A DNA stretch of 64,000 nucleotides, taken from Macrostomum hystrix (taxonomy: Eukaryota > Platyhelminthes > Macrostomidae). The position numbers were made by a program, and so were the translations under genes. Below, piece by piece: positions 10,121 through 21,115 of the stretch. The notes under the pieces are model-generated. The model searched no databases and was not told the DNA's origin. It saw nothing but the letters and a program-made list of their open reading frames with translations. The first letter of the stretch is position 1. The number at the start of each line of letters is the position of its first letter. The DNA lies in assembly GCA_950097015.1 (NCBI GenBank), contig CATNEN010000034.1, positions 696,501-760,500 on the forward strand, in the 5' to 3' direction.

Positions 10121-10403
10121 TGTTATTACTTTGTTATTGTTAAATGCTAATCATTTCTATTTTGTTTTCGCTCGCGCGCACCCTTACTGTACTTTCTTCT
10201 CTCTCCCTCTGTCGGCCCTCACCCTCGTCTCTGATTGGCTCGCAGGTCATCTCTCTTTCTTCACCCCCCGTCCCTTTCATCTCTCGGTAAATATATTATT
10301 GACTCTCGGCCTAAAGGGCACGCGCGCCCTCTTAACGTGCCTCGTTCAGAGCCATAAAATTCTTACTGTTAACCCTCAGTTATTTTGCCTTGAAGTCAAT
10401 ACA
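10121..10403 (+). repeat. 3' LTR of BEL/Pao element
   Basis: 283 bp, identical to the 5' LTR except for one transition and a 2-bp insertion (GGCTCGCAGG instead of GGCGCAGG). Confidence 0.95.
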
Positions 10404-10408
10404 ATACG

Positions 10409-12900
10409 CAACACGCCGGCCATACATGCAGTGTGGCCCAAAAATAGAGGAAGCGTCAAAACGCGCGCTTAAGGGATAGTTCACGGACATGCTTCACTCC
10501 ATCAGCCTGGCTTGGAAAAAAGCAGGTCGATGTAACGGGCTGATCGTCCCTGTCCGCGCCTGCACAGTCACTGCGGAGTCCACAGAAGCACGTGGAGCGG
10601 CTCAGGGCAGTAAGCTTCGGTCCTGATCACGTGCCTAGCCAGCCGCAGGCTGTACGTATACGAACCGAAACCAGCCAGAACCGTACAGCCAGAACCGTAT
10701 ACGAAGTATAAAACTAGGGTAACTTCTGATTTGATGCAAATGGTGGATAAATATTTTCTTATCATTTAGTCGTCTAATGTGCAAAGGCACTCGGCTTCTC
10801 ACCGAGTGAGCCTTTGCCCGCTAGACAACAAAAAACCCTTTATACCGGATCAGTCAGAGTCGGATCAACGATTTAGATTTATATTTGAATTGTATTAGTT
10901 AAAAGAGTTACTTTGTTACGTTAATGTTACCATTTTACAATAGATTTTGCACGAAATTGACTTTAAACGTTCCACGAAAACATGAAAGTTATAGGCCTAG
11001 CATGCGCGCGATGGCGGCGTGTCGCGAGATTTTTTATGAGAGAATGTCTACAGTCTACGTCTAGGTGGTTGTTTATCCGAAATAGTTAGCTATAACTTTA
11101 AATGTTGCTTATTACTATTCTCATTGCCCTGGTACAGTTTCAATTAAAAAATGCAAATTGTTGGTTGGCATATTTACAACATGCATAGCTTAGGTTTCAC
11201 TAACTAATTATTCATTCTCCAATCTATTGTGTATCGTTGCATATTATTTAAAAGCATTTATTTAAAAAGAGTTGTTCACCAATGACTGAACTGAGGTGCA
11301 GTTTTGTTTCTGGTTTCCAATTTAGCCATGTTGGTATATTTAATTTCAATAAAGTTGTTAATTTTTTTGGCTTGAAATGACTTAAATCAGACACATCTTT
11401 GCTGCTTTGCAAATCATTAAATATTAAGTTTTAAGTTAAGACATAAGTTAGGGCAACTTATATTTTATGTCCTAATAAAATTAAATTTTGCTTAGCAGGC
11501 AATACTGCAGTTTTTTCTCTATTACACAGAATTTTCTTACTTTTTCTCAATTGTTAATAATACAAAAAATCAACAAAAATTTTTGTCAAACTAATTTCAT
11601 TATTGTCACCTAGCTATAACAAAGGCCATTTTTTCACTCAATTTGTTGCATAATTTTACTTCAGAAAAATATTTGTAAGTTATAATTTAGTATACTTCTA
11701 AAAGACCTCAACTTACTAAGGTCTGAATACTGATAGAACTTGTTATATTCTGTATAATGCCCTTTTTTAAAGCTATCAAACTATTGCTTTCTAATGAACA
11801 ATTGAAATTATTAAAATGTGGATTTCTTTTCAATCAAGAACTAAAAAACAAGAAAACAACATATGTTCAAAAACTTCTAAAATTAAGTTCAAGTTGACCC
11901 TGAATCTTGCACTGCTATAGACATATAGCTAGAGCACTTGGACAAGTGCTAGGCCCTACCCAAAATTTGTTGGCAACAAAGCAATATGTATGCCTTCACA
12001 CTACCAAATAATCAAATACAACTAAACTCTTAGTTGCTAGACTTTTTGTCATAGACAATGAAAGTGAATATAAAAAATAAATCTAACTATTAGAGTGTTA
12101 GACCAATAGGATCTGATAGGATCCAAAAAAATTAACTAGAAAGTCTACTGTATTCTAAGTATTTTTAAACTTGGTTGTTAATTTGATAATGTCACTAGCT
12201 ATGGATTAGGTCAATTTACAAAAAAATAAAATAAGTTAAAAGAATTAAAAGCTTACTATAATACGAGTAGTAAGTAGCTTAGTACTAAGTACTAACTATA
12301 TTTGGCTATAAAGGCTTTTATTTTTATAGACCATGCACACTAACTTCTATCTTGCGAAACATAAAGTATATATGTATGATAATACAAAAGTATTTATTTG
12401 CTATTACTATAAAAAGTCTATAGTAATTATATAGTAATTACAAAAAATACTATTTTATAATAATACACTCATCTTATTTTATATATTTATCAACAAAGGT
12501 TTAGAACAGATTATAGCAAGTTCTTGGGTTATATTTTGAATGAGTAGCTTTTTTGAATTGTGAGTTTGATAAGGCTAGAGAATACTCTAGCATTACTTAT
12601 TTCTGACAGGGGGCATAGCTACTGCAATCGAGCCCCTATTGTAGGAAAGCATAATAAAGATGGAACTTTTTATTATATAGAGCTTAAAATACTTGCAAAA
12701 TGTTTGATTTTATATTATCACTACAATAATACTAACACTACAGACTAGACTACTACTAATAGTAAGTCAGTGAGAGTTATAGAACTTACAACTTAAATCT
12801 CAAAATAGTATGAAAGTGGTTTACAAAAAAACTTGTAGAACTGATTTCAGGGATTTTTGTTCTTTGTGTTCAATGTATATACAAGTCCTTTTGAACATTT
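10409..12900. other. AT-rich gene-poor region
   Basis: About 2.5 kb, strongly AT-rich from 10860 onward. No coding exon, transposon terminus or tandem array is recognised. The only structure noted is a strong inverted repeat at 10781-10817. Confidence 0.6.
10781..10817. other. Hairpin-forming inverted repeat
   Basis: GCAAAGGC-ACTCGG pairs with CCGAGT-GA-GCCTTTGC: a 14-bp stem with a 2-nt bulge and 7-nt loop. GTCTA/TAGAC just outside could extend it. The class is unknown. Confidence 0.6.
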
Positions 12901-12930
12901 CAGAGCATATAAACAGTTAATTTTTCTGCA

Positions 12931-13116
12931 ATGTCTGGCCCAGCTGCCTCTTTGAGGATGATCAAGTCTGGTCTATGCCTGGCTCGTTGTCTGTCACAGG
13001 TGCCGAGGACATTGAGCACAGTTTCGAAGCATTTTCTAAATCTGCAGCAGTCAAGTAGGATGGTTGGCAAAACCTGTGTCTCAGGTCGCACCCAAAGGTT
13101 TTCTGTGTCGCACCAG
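12931..13116 (+). CDS. Candidate first exon encoding a mitochondrial-type presequence
   Basis: Sixty-two codons from ATG 12931 to a good donor CAG|GTAGGT (phase 0). A pyrimidine-rich acceptor (TTTGAACATTTCAG, ends 12903) lies 27 nt before the ATG, as for a first coding exon. The peptide is rich in R, S, L, A and Q with very few acidic residues (MSGPAASLRMIKSGLCLAR...), which resembles a mitochondrial targeting sequence. No downstream exon could be linked: the peroxiredoxin exon 10 kb away is in a different phase (it needs a preceding phase-1 end). It may be a chance open frame. Confidence 0.35.
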
Positions 13117-15478
13117 GTAGGTTCTTAAATAGCGATTCGCTTAACATTTTCCTGATACTCTACTAGCAGTAGCCGATTTCAACCAATGCGCTGTCGAACT
13201 TTCTAGAACATTCATTATGCACTTTTTTAACTGCAACTGGTCAGGGCGCTTAAGCAATTTTTTTTGCTATGCAAAGTAGTAAGTTGTCTCATTGCTTGAT
13301 AGGACATTTCTTTGTAATGAAAGAAGTTGCAGCCTAGTGGTTAGAGCGTTAGACTCACGACTTTAAGGCCAGGGGTTCGTTTCCTACTGACAGCTGTTCG
13401 CTCTGACAGCTGTACACAGCCTTCAGATACGCCATAGCTACGGCTGTACTGTCGGCTGCTCATCTGGCCTGATTGGAGCATAAATGATTACCGACTAGCC
13501 TTAATGGGTAGGTTTGAGTTTGACTAATACTATGCTCAGAACTTAGGCATCGGTATGTTATAACAAAGTACTTTCAATTAAAATACTTTCTGTACTTTAC
13601 TAGCGGATTTCGAGGACTCAGTGTCAGAAGCTCTCAGACAGAAGTATACTATATCCCAGCTGCAATGACCGCCGTTAAGCGATGTAAGCATAGATAAAAG
13701 TTGGCTAATTTCATTTCGATGTCGACGGTCTACCGTTTAAATAAGTGAACGCTAAAACATTATTTTTTCCGAACCCCACTTTCTGTACTCTCGTTTTTTT
13801 CGTAAGGGAGGCTGCAAACCCGCCTATGTGTACACTGAGAGTGAATGTACAGTCTAGGGGTGCGGTGTTATTTGGACCCTTTCTATTTAGGCTGAGGCTT
13901 AAGCTAAAGTCTGGGGGTGGAGGTGGGGTGGGTGAGCCGTGGGTTTGGAGAAAAGAAGGGCCTCCTCACCAAGGCCAACCCCAAACGGCCAAGGTTTCAT
14001 TGGGTTGAATTCCACTAAACAGACAAACGTGCTTCGTCCGCTCATTTTGTGACACAGCGGAACTCCTGAATAAATATTAACAGATTTTGCTAGTGCTGCG
14101 CTGTTACTGTCTCTCACTCGAATCGATATCAAGCCTTACTCCACCTGTTCAATTCTTTATCGTTGGCTAAGGCAGACTTATTCCTCCCTTCGGTTTGAGT
14201 TTTTTGTCCCCAAAAGTGATATCTTTTTTAAGCAAAAAAGCAAACGGTAAGTTGCGAAGCACTTTTATTTATGTTTAATAAGATATCATTAAAAATGTTT
14301 AGCTTAGGTGTGGCATCAATTAATTATTGAATTTTTTCTCTCGACTTGCTACTGCTAAGCACAGTAAGCACTAAACAGAATGAAAAGAAAGGTTATGCTT
14401 GCTTTTAGCAGTCATCGCTCCTTTAGGAATATTTTACTTATTATAAATTTGTTGTACTTGCACGTTTTCTTATGCCAGATCATGGAACGACTGTTTATTT
14501 ACCCAGTTTAACTATTACCAGAGTCTAACATTTTGTAGTTTTGGGGCCTTAATTGTTAAGCAGAATTATTATAGCAAAAGTTATTGATGGTCATAATTCT
14601 ATTATTAACATACTTATGAGTCTCAGAGTCTTGGCACATATGCATAGATTAGGTAAAATATAATGTAACAAATTTAATTTGAAGCTTTTAGAAAACAATG
14701 ATTATATGCCTAATTTATTCTCAGTCTATATCTTATATCTACTTGCATGTTTTAACTTGTCTAATTTACATTATAAAACATTTAAATTGTGTCAGAAAGT
14801 GTGTCGAAAAATGGTCAGACAACAAAGAAGGCCTCAAATGTAAAATCCTATTTAATATATTTTCTCTTTATTATGCTCACCTGTTAAAACTGGTAGATGA
14901 CTGTTAAGTTTTCCTTGCCACTGGCACAGATGCACACCAGATGTTTCACATAGAATAGACTCCCTGTTTCACATAAACCTTTCTACTTACACATCAGCGA
15001 GTTGGATTACACAGATAATATATTATGACTACCAGCTGTCTGTTGGGTCTCTTCCATTTTCTAAAATGCTTTGAACATTCATGTCTCTTGTATCTATCTG
15101 ACAGATCTTGTGTAGTTCCAATTCTATAAACAAAAAAGTGATGCCAGAATAATTTCTAATTTGCTATAGAACATAGTCCTCAACCCTTTCTTGGGTTCGT
15201 CGCTTTTTGTCGGTTGATAAACTCTACTTGAAGTAGTGTGATTATCATGTTTGGGTTTCCTCGAAAAATATATTTGAATTTTTTTTAAACAGTATTTGGC
15301 ACCCTCAGATTCAATCCAATTGGTCAACGAAGTTGGGGTTGTAGCCAAAGGATTCCTATAAATTCTCAATTGAGGATTTGGAAAGAAAATAAGATTTATA
15401 CACTGCCGATTCGCCTACAACTTCCCGAAAGAAAATTTGTTGAAAAAACAGCAGCTCGCATCCTGAAATAGTGCCACA
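13117..15478. other. Non-coding stretch with one SINE
   Basis: Apart from the SINE at 13326-13490 I see only AT-rich DNA and a GGGGGTGG-rich patch at 13910-13930. Short open frames here lack domain or splice support. Confidence 0.5.
13326..13490 (+). repeat. SINE family B copy (tRNA-derived head)
   Basis: The head resembles a tRNA with internal Pol III promoter: an A-box-like TAGTGGTTAGAGCG and a B box GGTTCGTTTCC (13375-13385). The body CAGCCTTCAGATACGCC...GTCGGCTGCTCATCTGG matches, with changes, the reverse complement of 34137-34230, showing an interspersed family. It is not a functional tRNA: there is no acceptor stem or proper anticodon arm. Confidence 0.75.
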
Positions 15479-15945
15479 ATGAGCTGCCGACCAGTGAAGC
15501 AGGACTCGCGCGACTCCAGCTCCGAGCGACACGTGTCCTTCTCGCCGGCAGTCCGCAGTCCGCCTAGTCATCGTCGACCTCCGCCCTCTCCGGTGCCGCC
15601 CGAAATGGCAGCGGCAGCCTCCTCGGCCTCTGGAGCCACTGGCGACGGCCATTTGCATCCAGTGAGCCTCTTGGAGCATCCGGAATGCTCGCTAGTGATT
15701 CCCTGCCCTGTGGCCCGAGCTTGCCCAGTTGCTAAGCAACAGCGGCGCCGCGAAGAAGGCGAAGGCGAGGAGGGCTACAGCGAGGGTGACGGTGACGATG
15801 AAGTTGTCTTGCTGATGGATAACAACGACAGAGCTGCAACAGCTGGCGATGGGGAAAAGGGTCTGGTTGCACAGCTTCTGCGTGGCCTCGTTCAGCAGCT
15901 GCAGCTGGCGGAGCCGGCGGTGAGGAGCTGCGTGTCGTCTGGCAG
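15479..15945 (+). CDS. Unrecognised protein, probable first exon
   Basis: The frame opens at ATG 15479 (context CCACAATG). It gives about 147-155 residues before a donor at 15919 (GCG|GTGAGG, phase 0) or 15945 (CAG|GTTGCA). Visible features: SSSERHVSFSP with RHVSF at residues 17-21, which fits the RVxF protein-phosphatase-1 docking pattern; a Pro/Ser/Ala-rich part; an acidic EEGEGEEGYSEGDGDDE segment; and a helical LVAQLLRGLVQQLQLAEPA end. The GC-rich composition contrasts with the AT-rich flank and supports coding. The frame continues without a stop into the 26-bp array to 16804, but the array lacks stops in several frames, so that extension is not evidence. Function unknown; PP1 binding is speculation from a short motif. 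Confidence 0.5.
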
Positions 15946-15952
15946 GTTGCAA

Positions 15953-16970
15953 TGGCCTTCAGGTTCCTTTGGACCATGCCACCTTCAGGTTCCTTCAGAC
16001 CATGCCACCTTCAGGTTCCTTCATACCATGCCACCTTCAGGTTCCTTCATACCATGCCACCTTCAGGTTCCTTCAGACCATGCCACCTTCAGGTTCTTCC
16101 ATACCATGCCACCTTCAGGTTCTTCCATACCATGCCACCTTCAGGTTCCTTCAGACCATGCCACCTTCAGGTTCCTTCAGACCATGCCACCTTCAGGTTC
16201 TTCCATACCATGCCACCTTCAGGTTCTTTTAGACCATGCCACCTTCAGGTTCCTTCAGACCATGCCACCTTCAGGTTCCTTCATACCATGCCACCTTCAG
16301 GTTCCTTCATACCATGCCACCTTCAGGTTCCTTCAGACCATGCCACCTTCAGGTTCCTTCATACCATGCCACCTTCAGGTTCCTTCAGACCATGCCACCT
16401 TCAGGTTCTTCCATACCATGCCACCTTCAGGTTCTTTTAGACCATGCCACCTTCAGGTTCCTTCAGACCATGCCACCTTCAGGTTCCTTCATACCATGCC
16501 ACCTTCAGGTTCCTTCATACCATGCCACCTTCAGGTTCCTTCAGACCATGCCACCTTCAGGTTCCTTCATACCATGCCACCTTCAGGTTCCTTCAGACCA
16601 TGCCACCTTCAGGTTCTTCCATACCATGCCACCTTCAGGTTCCTTCATACCATGCCACCTTCAGGTTCTTTTAGACCATGCAACCTTCAGGTTCTTTCAA
16701 ACCATGCCACCTTCAGGTTCCTTCAGACCATGCCACCTTCAGGTTCCTTCATACCATGCCACCTTCAGGTTCCTTCAAACCAAGCCACCTTCAGGTTCTT
16801 TTAGACCATGCCACCTTCAGGTTCTTTTAGACCATCCCACCTTCAGGTTCTTTTAGACCATGCCACCTTCAGGTTCTTTTAGAACATACCAACTTCAGGT
16901 TCTTTCAAACCAAGCCACCTTCAGGTTCTTTTAGACCATGCCACCTTCAGGTTCCTTCGGTCCTTGTCAC
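15953..16970. repeat. 26-bp minisatellite, about 38 copies
   Basis: Tandem unit containing CCATGCCACCTTCAGGTTC with alternating variants CTTCAGA/CTTCATA/CTTTTAGA. Copies decay at the 3' end (16860-16980). The unit is not a multiple of three yet has no stop in the three plus frames, which produces several long spurious open frames. Confidence 0.95.
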
Positions 16971-16979
16971 CCTTCGGTC

Positions 16980-18267
16980 CTTAAAAAAACCTTTAGGTTC
17001 CTACTTGCTTTCTATGTTCTGTATTTCAAACGAAAAATGTGCACAGTTCATTAACCATTCAGCAACCTTTTTTATCATTTGCAAAAGACTTCCAAAAGAT
17101 TTCCAAAAGATTATTCAAAAACAGTATCTGTTTCGTTCAGGATGCACGCTTAATGGCGTGCATTCGCGTGTTCCTATCGCTTTGTACTTTGGTCTTTGCT
17201 GTGCTTATCAAATAACTTACCGACTACTGACTTAAGGTTCACCCGAAGCGAGGCAGAGTGACCAGGGGAAATGGGAAAATGTAAATCAGCCCAGCTCTGG
17301 GTAACCCTGCCAAGAGAGAAAGGGAGAAGAATTACGAATGGAGGCGAACAGACGTCCGGATTAAGGCACTGGCAAGGATTATCGCAATCAGCTTTCTTGG
17401 CCGTAGCTAGATCCCTAATTCGGGTCCCAGCTGGCCAATCGCCGGTATCCCTTTGCTCTCAAACGCGTGCCCCATTCGCCTCCTGTTGTTAATTGAATCG
17501 GGCCCGGGCCGGACTAGACAGAATGCTCCGCCGCCTCGAAAGTGTCCGATTGAGGCCCATTGCGGGCAGGGGAGTCGGCGGTGTCGGCTTCGAGTGGTGT
17601 CCAGAGCGGCTGAAGCCACTCTCCCAATGCATCATATCCTCGCCTTCTCTCTCCGCGCCGGCTCCTTCCTCTTCCAGTTTTTTTTCGCCCTCGCCTTTGC
17701 ATTAGCTCTTACTCTCTTCCTGCCTCTCCCTGGCCTTCCGCTTCATTCAGCTCCTTTACTTCCCCGTGCATTATTAGTCCTCTGCAACCCTGACCTAGTG
17801 TGTTCGCCAGGCTTTCTTAACAGTAAACAGCTGGTTTTCCATCAGGATTAGCCTTACCTGCTTACTCAAGTTAGCTCCATTTTCCGACCATCTAGGCCAA
17901 TAGATGAAAAGGCGAAAATGGGTATAGAAAATATATTCGGACAAAGAGAGGGAATAGAGCCTGTCATGGTATCGCGTGCTGGCCCCACTAATTCCCATTT
18001 GCTTTCCTCTTCTCCTTTTCGCCAGGCCATCTTGGTGCCTAATTGAGAGAGGGGAGAGAGAGCACTCAGCACCGTCAAGTCTCATTCGCACACTGCATGC
18101 TTCAGGGTGTAATATAGTTGCTAAGGAGAGAGTTTTCCTTTCTAAACCGATTGCTATTCATTCTATCCTTCCCTCACTTTTGATTGGCTTTGAGTCCTGC
18201 TCACACAGAAAGTTTTTTCTCTCTTTTGTGTCGCCGTTTGCCGTCCCGGGCTCAACTACCCATTCAG
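16980..18267. other. Intergenic, nothing recognised
   Basis: Low-complexity CT-rich patches (17640-17760) and short open frames only. No domain or splice-supported exon seen. Confidence 0.45.
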
Positions 18268-18612
18268 CTAATAATAATTAATAATAATTGCAGGAGGGCT
18301 GCGGGCAATGGCACATCATTTGGTGACCATAGACCCACAGCCAGCGAGAAGGAAATTCTGTCTATTTCGCTGACTCCTGAGCACACACGCACACAGATAC
18401 TGTACGCATGCATGCAACTTTCTCATCGTCAGGCAGTGTACACTCTCAATGTGCCTTGAAGATTGGCCCTCAAGGGCGTAAATTGCACGACAAGCCCCCG
18501 AGCCTTCTCTCCGCGGCTGCGCCCCAAATGAATCTGGCCTCGCGCGCGGAGTCGAGCTCAGGGACCTTGGTGTGAGAGGCAAACGCTTTAACCGCTCTGC
18601 CACCGACTCCCC
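18268..18612 (-). repeat. SINE family A copy, full length
   Basis: On the minus strand the element starts with a Leu/Ser-tRNA-like head: A box TGGCAGAGCGG (18602-18592) and B box GCTCGACTCC (18557-18548). The body ends with CCGCAGCCCTCCTGCAATT and an (ATT/AAT)n tail at 18268-18290. The same 3' body and tail occur at 38112 and 62735, defining a family. Confidence 0.8.
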
Positions 18613-19365
18613 ACCCATTCCGCTAGTAGGATGCCATCCTTTTGTGTACTAGTTGCAAATATTTTCCTTTCATTCCGCGCTCCTTCAATGCTTCACTTCA
18701 TATTCTGTATGGTCCTGCACTGAGGAACTTTAATTAGGAACTATCTTGTCTATTCAAGTGAGGAAGGCGAAATGTTGTAATATGCAAAAAATGGAAATGA
18801 GGTGACACATCCTTACCGTGAAGTGCGTGGTGCATAGCAAAGCCAGACTATGTCGAAGTCAAGTGAGCCGCACAATGTCTCCTCTACGCCAAAGAGTAGA
18901 CACTACTAGAAGCCATGGTTTAGGTTATTCACGCGCTCTCAAAGCAGTTATTTTTTACGGATAGAAAGTCCTATCTCTTCATTATCTTATTCGATTTCCT
19001 CTTTCAAACGGAGCGCTTATGGATCTGAAGAAGATCTAAATAAAAGCCGCTGGTATTATTTTCACGAATTTAGTCAGCATCTGGATGCCGCAATTAAAAA
19101 GCTGTCAGATAGCAAAGAGTGATAGAGCGTGCACTTTTACGTTTGACGATAAGTAGACAGTCCCTGAATAGATAGGACGTCAATTCGACTTTATTTTAAT
19201 TAACGCGTTTTAATATTGTGCTACGCATATAATTTTATCGAAATATGTCGATTTGCTGCGATTCAATCACAATGGCGTTCTTTCAATTGGAAGTTTTTTA
19301 TTGCAAAATATCTTTTGCAAAACGCATAAATAGCTAATTATGCGCTCAGAGCCCTCCATTATGCC
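18613..19365. other. Intergenic, nothing recognised
   Basis: No exon, RNA gene or repeat family identified. Confidence 0.45.
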
Positions 19366-20860
19366 TGTGACAGTGAGGAATGGGGGACTGAGCAGAGCCT
19401 GTGACAGTGAGGAATGGGGGGGCTGAGCAGAGCCTGTGACAGTGAGGAATGGGGGACTGAGCAGAGCCTGTGACAGTGAGGAATGGAGGGCTGAGCAGAG
19501 CCTGTGACAGTGAGGAATGGGGGGCCGAGCAGAGCCTGTGACAGTGAGGAATGGGGGACTGAGCAGAGCCTGTGACAGTGAGGAATGGAGGGCTGAGCAG
19601 AGCCTGTGACAGTGAGGAATGGAGGGCTGAGCAGAGCCTGTGACAGTGAGGAATGGAGGGCTGAGCAGAGACTGACAGTGAGGAATGGGGGACTGAGCAG
19701 AGCCTGTGACAGTGAGGAATGGAGGGCTGAGCAGAGCCTGTGACAGTGAGGAATGGAGGGCTGAGCAGAGCCTGTGACAGTGAGGAATGGAGGGCTGAGC
19801 AGAGCCTGTGACAGTGAGGAATGGGGGGCTGAGCAGAGCCTGTGACAGTGAGGAATGGGGGGGCTGAGGAGAGCCTGTGAAAGTGAGGAATGGAGGGCTG
19901 AGCGGAGACTGACAGTGAGGAATGGGGGGCTGAGCAGAGCCTGTGACAGTGAGGAATGGAGGGCTGAGCAGAGCCTGTGACAGTGAGGAATGGAGGGCTG
20001 AGCAGAGCCTGTGACAGTGAGGAATGGAGGGCTGAGCAGAGACTGACAGTGAGGAATGGGGGACTGAGCAGAGCCTGTGACAGTGAGGAATGGAGGGCTG
20101 AGCAGAGCCTGTGACAGTGAGGAATGGAGGGCTGAGCAGAGACTGACAGTGAGGAATGGGGGACTGAGCAGAGCCTGTGACAGTGAGGAATGGAGGGCTG
20201 AGCAGAGCCTGTGACAGTGAGGAATGGAGGGCTGAGCAGAGCCTGTGACAGTGAGGAATGGAGGGCTGAGCAGAGCCTGTGACAGTGAGGAATGGGGGGC
20301 TGAGCAGAGCCTGTGACAGTGAGGAATGGGGGGGCTGAGGAGAGCCTGTGAAAGTGAGGAATGGAGGGCTGAGCGGAGACTGACAGTGAGGAATGGGGGG
20401 CTGAGCAGAGCCTGTGACAGTGAGGAATGGAGGGCTGAGCAGAGCCTGTGACAGTGAGGAATGGAGGGCTGAGCAGAGCCTGTGACAGTGAGGAATGGAG
20501 GGCTGAGCAGAGACTGACAGTGAGGAATGGGGGACTGAGCAGAGCCTGTGACAGTGAGGAATGGAGGGCTGAGCAGAGCCTGTGACAGTGAGGAATGGAG
20601 GGCTGAGCAGAGCCTGTGACAGTGAGGAATGGAGGGCTGAGCAGAGCCTGTGACAGTGAGGAATGGGGGGCTGAGCAGAGCCTGTGACAGTGAGGAATGG
20701 GGGGGCTGAGGAGAGCCTGTGAAAGTGAGGAATGGAGGGCTGAGCGGAGACTGACAGTGAGGAATGGGGGGCTGAGCAGAGCCTGTGACAGTGAGGAATG
20801 GAGGGCTGAGCAGAGCCTGTGACAGTGAGATATGGTGGGCCGAGCAGAGCCTGTTGACTA
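19366..20860. repeat. 34-bp minisatellite (R34), copy 1, about 44 units
   Basis: Unit of 34 bp containing CCTGTGACAGTGAGGAATGG and AGGGCTGAGCAGAG. A shortened unit (GAGACTGACAGTGAGG) and a variant block (GGGCTGAGGAGAGCCTGTGAAAG) recur at 19861, 20332 and 20703, showing higher-order duplication. The 548-codon minus frame across it is a repeat artefact. Confidence 0.95.
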
Positions 20861-21115
20861 CTTGACTACAGAGTGCATCGGCCCGAGCGGGGAGGCGTAA
20901 AGGACCGCCCTTTTCACTGGCCCCTGGCAACCAGACGATCTCTGATGAGGTGGTGTTGCTCAGGGGACCCACCGTCTCCTGCAGCACGCTCCTCCTCACC
21001 AGCATGAGTGGGGAAGGAGTCAGTTTGTCTGCGGCGTCCCTCAGGACGCTTCTAACCGGGCAAGCAGCGGGGCAGAGGTTTAGTCCAAGATATTTTAACC
21101 TTGCCTTGGAAACTA
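20861..21115. repeat. Unique flank shared with 25630-25890 (R34 module copy 1)
   Basis: Starting at GTTGACTACTTGACTACAG, about 220 bp match the flank of the second R34 array almost perfectly; similarity fades after TTTAGTCCAAGA. Array plus flank were therefore duplicated or transposed as one module. Confidence 0.9.

Larger units (their letters stand above)
3481..10403 (+). mobile_element. BEL/Pao LTR retrotransposon, near-intact
   Basis: This 6923-bp element is bounded by near-identical LTRs (3481-3761 and 10121-10403) that begin TG and end CA. It is flanked by the 5-bp target duplication ATACG (3476-3480 and 10404-10408). In order: LTR, primer binding site, leader with tandem repeats, gag, pol, polypurine tract, LTR. 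Pol has the BEL/Pao order protease-RT-RNase H-integrase with a C-terminal DUF5641-type tail, and no envelope frame is seen. The LTRs differ by one substitution (T/C in the CCCT[T/C]ACCC stretch) and one 2-bp indel, so insertion is recent. Gag and pol are in different frames (offset +1), which is either a disabling mutation or programmed shifting. Confidence 0.95.

Noticed and set aside
13326-13400. Functional tRNA gene
   Set aside because: A and B boxes are present but acceptor and anticodon stems cannot form; sequence continues into a SINE body repeated elsewhere.
19359-21005. 548-codon minus-strand frame (HSSLSQALLSPPF repeats)
   Set aside because: Product of the 34-bp array; no domain, and the same translation occurs at the second copy with different length.
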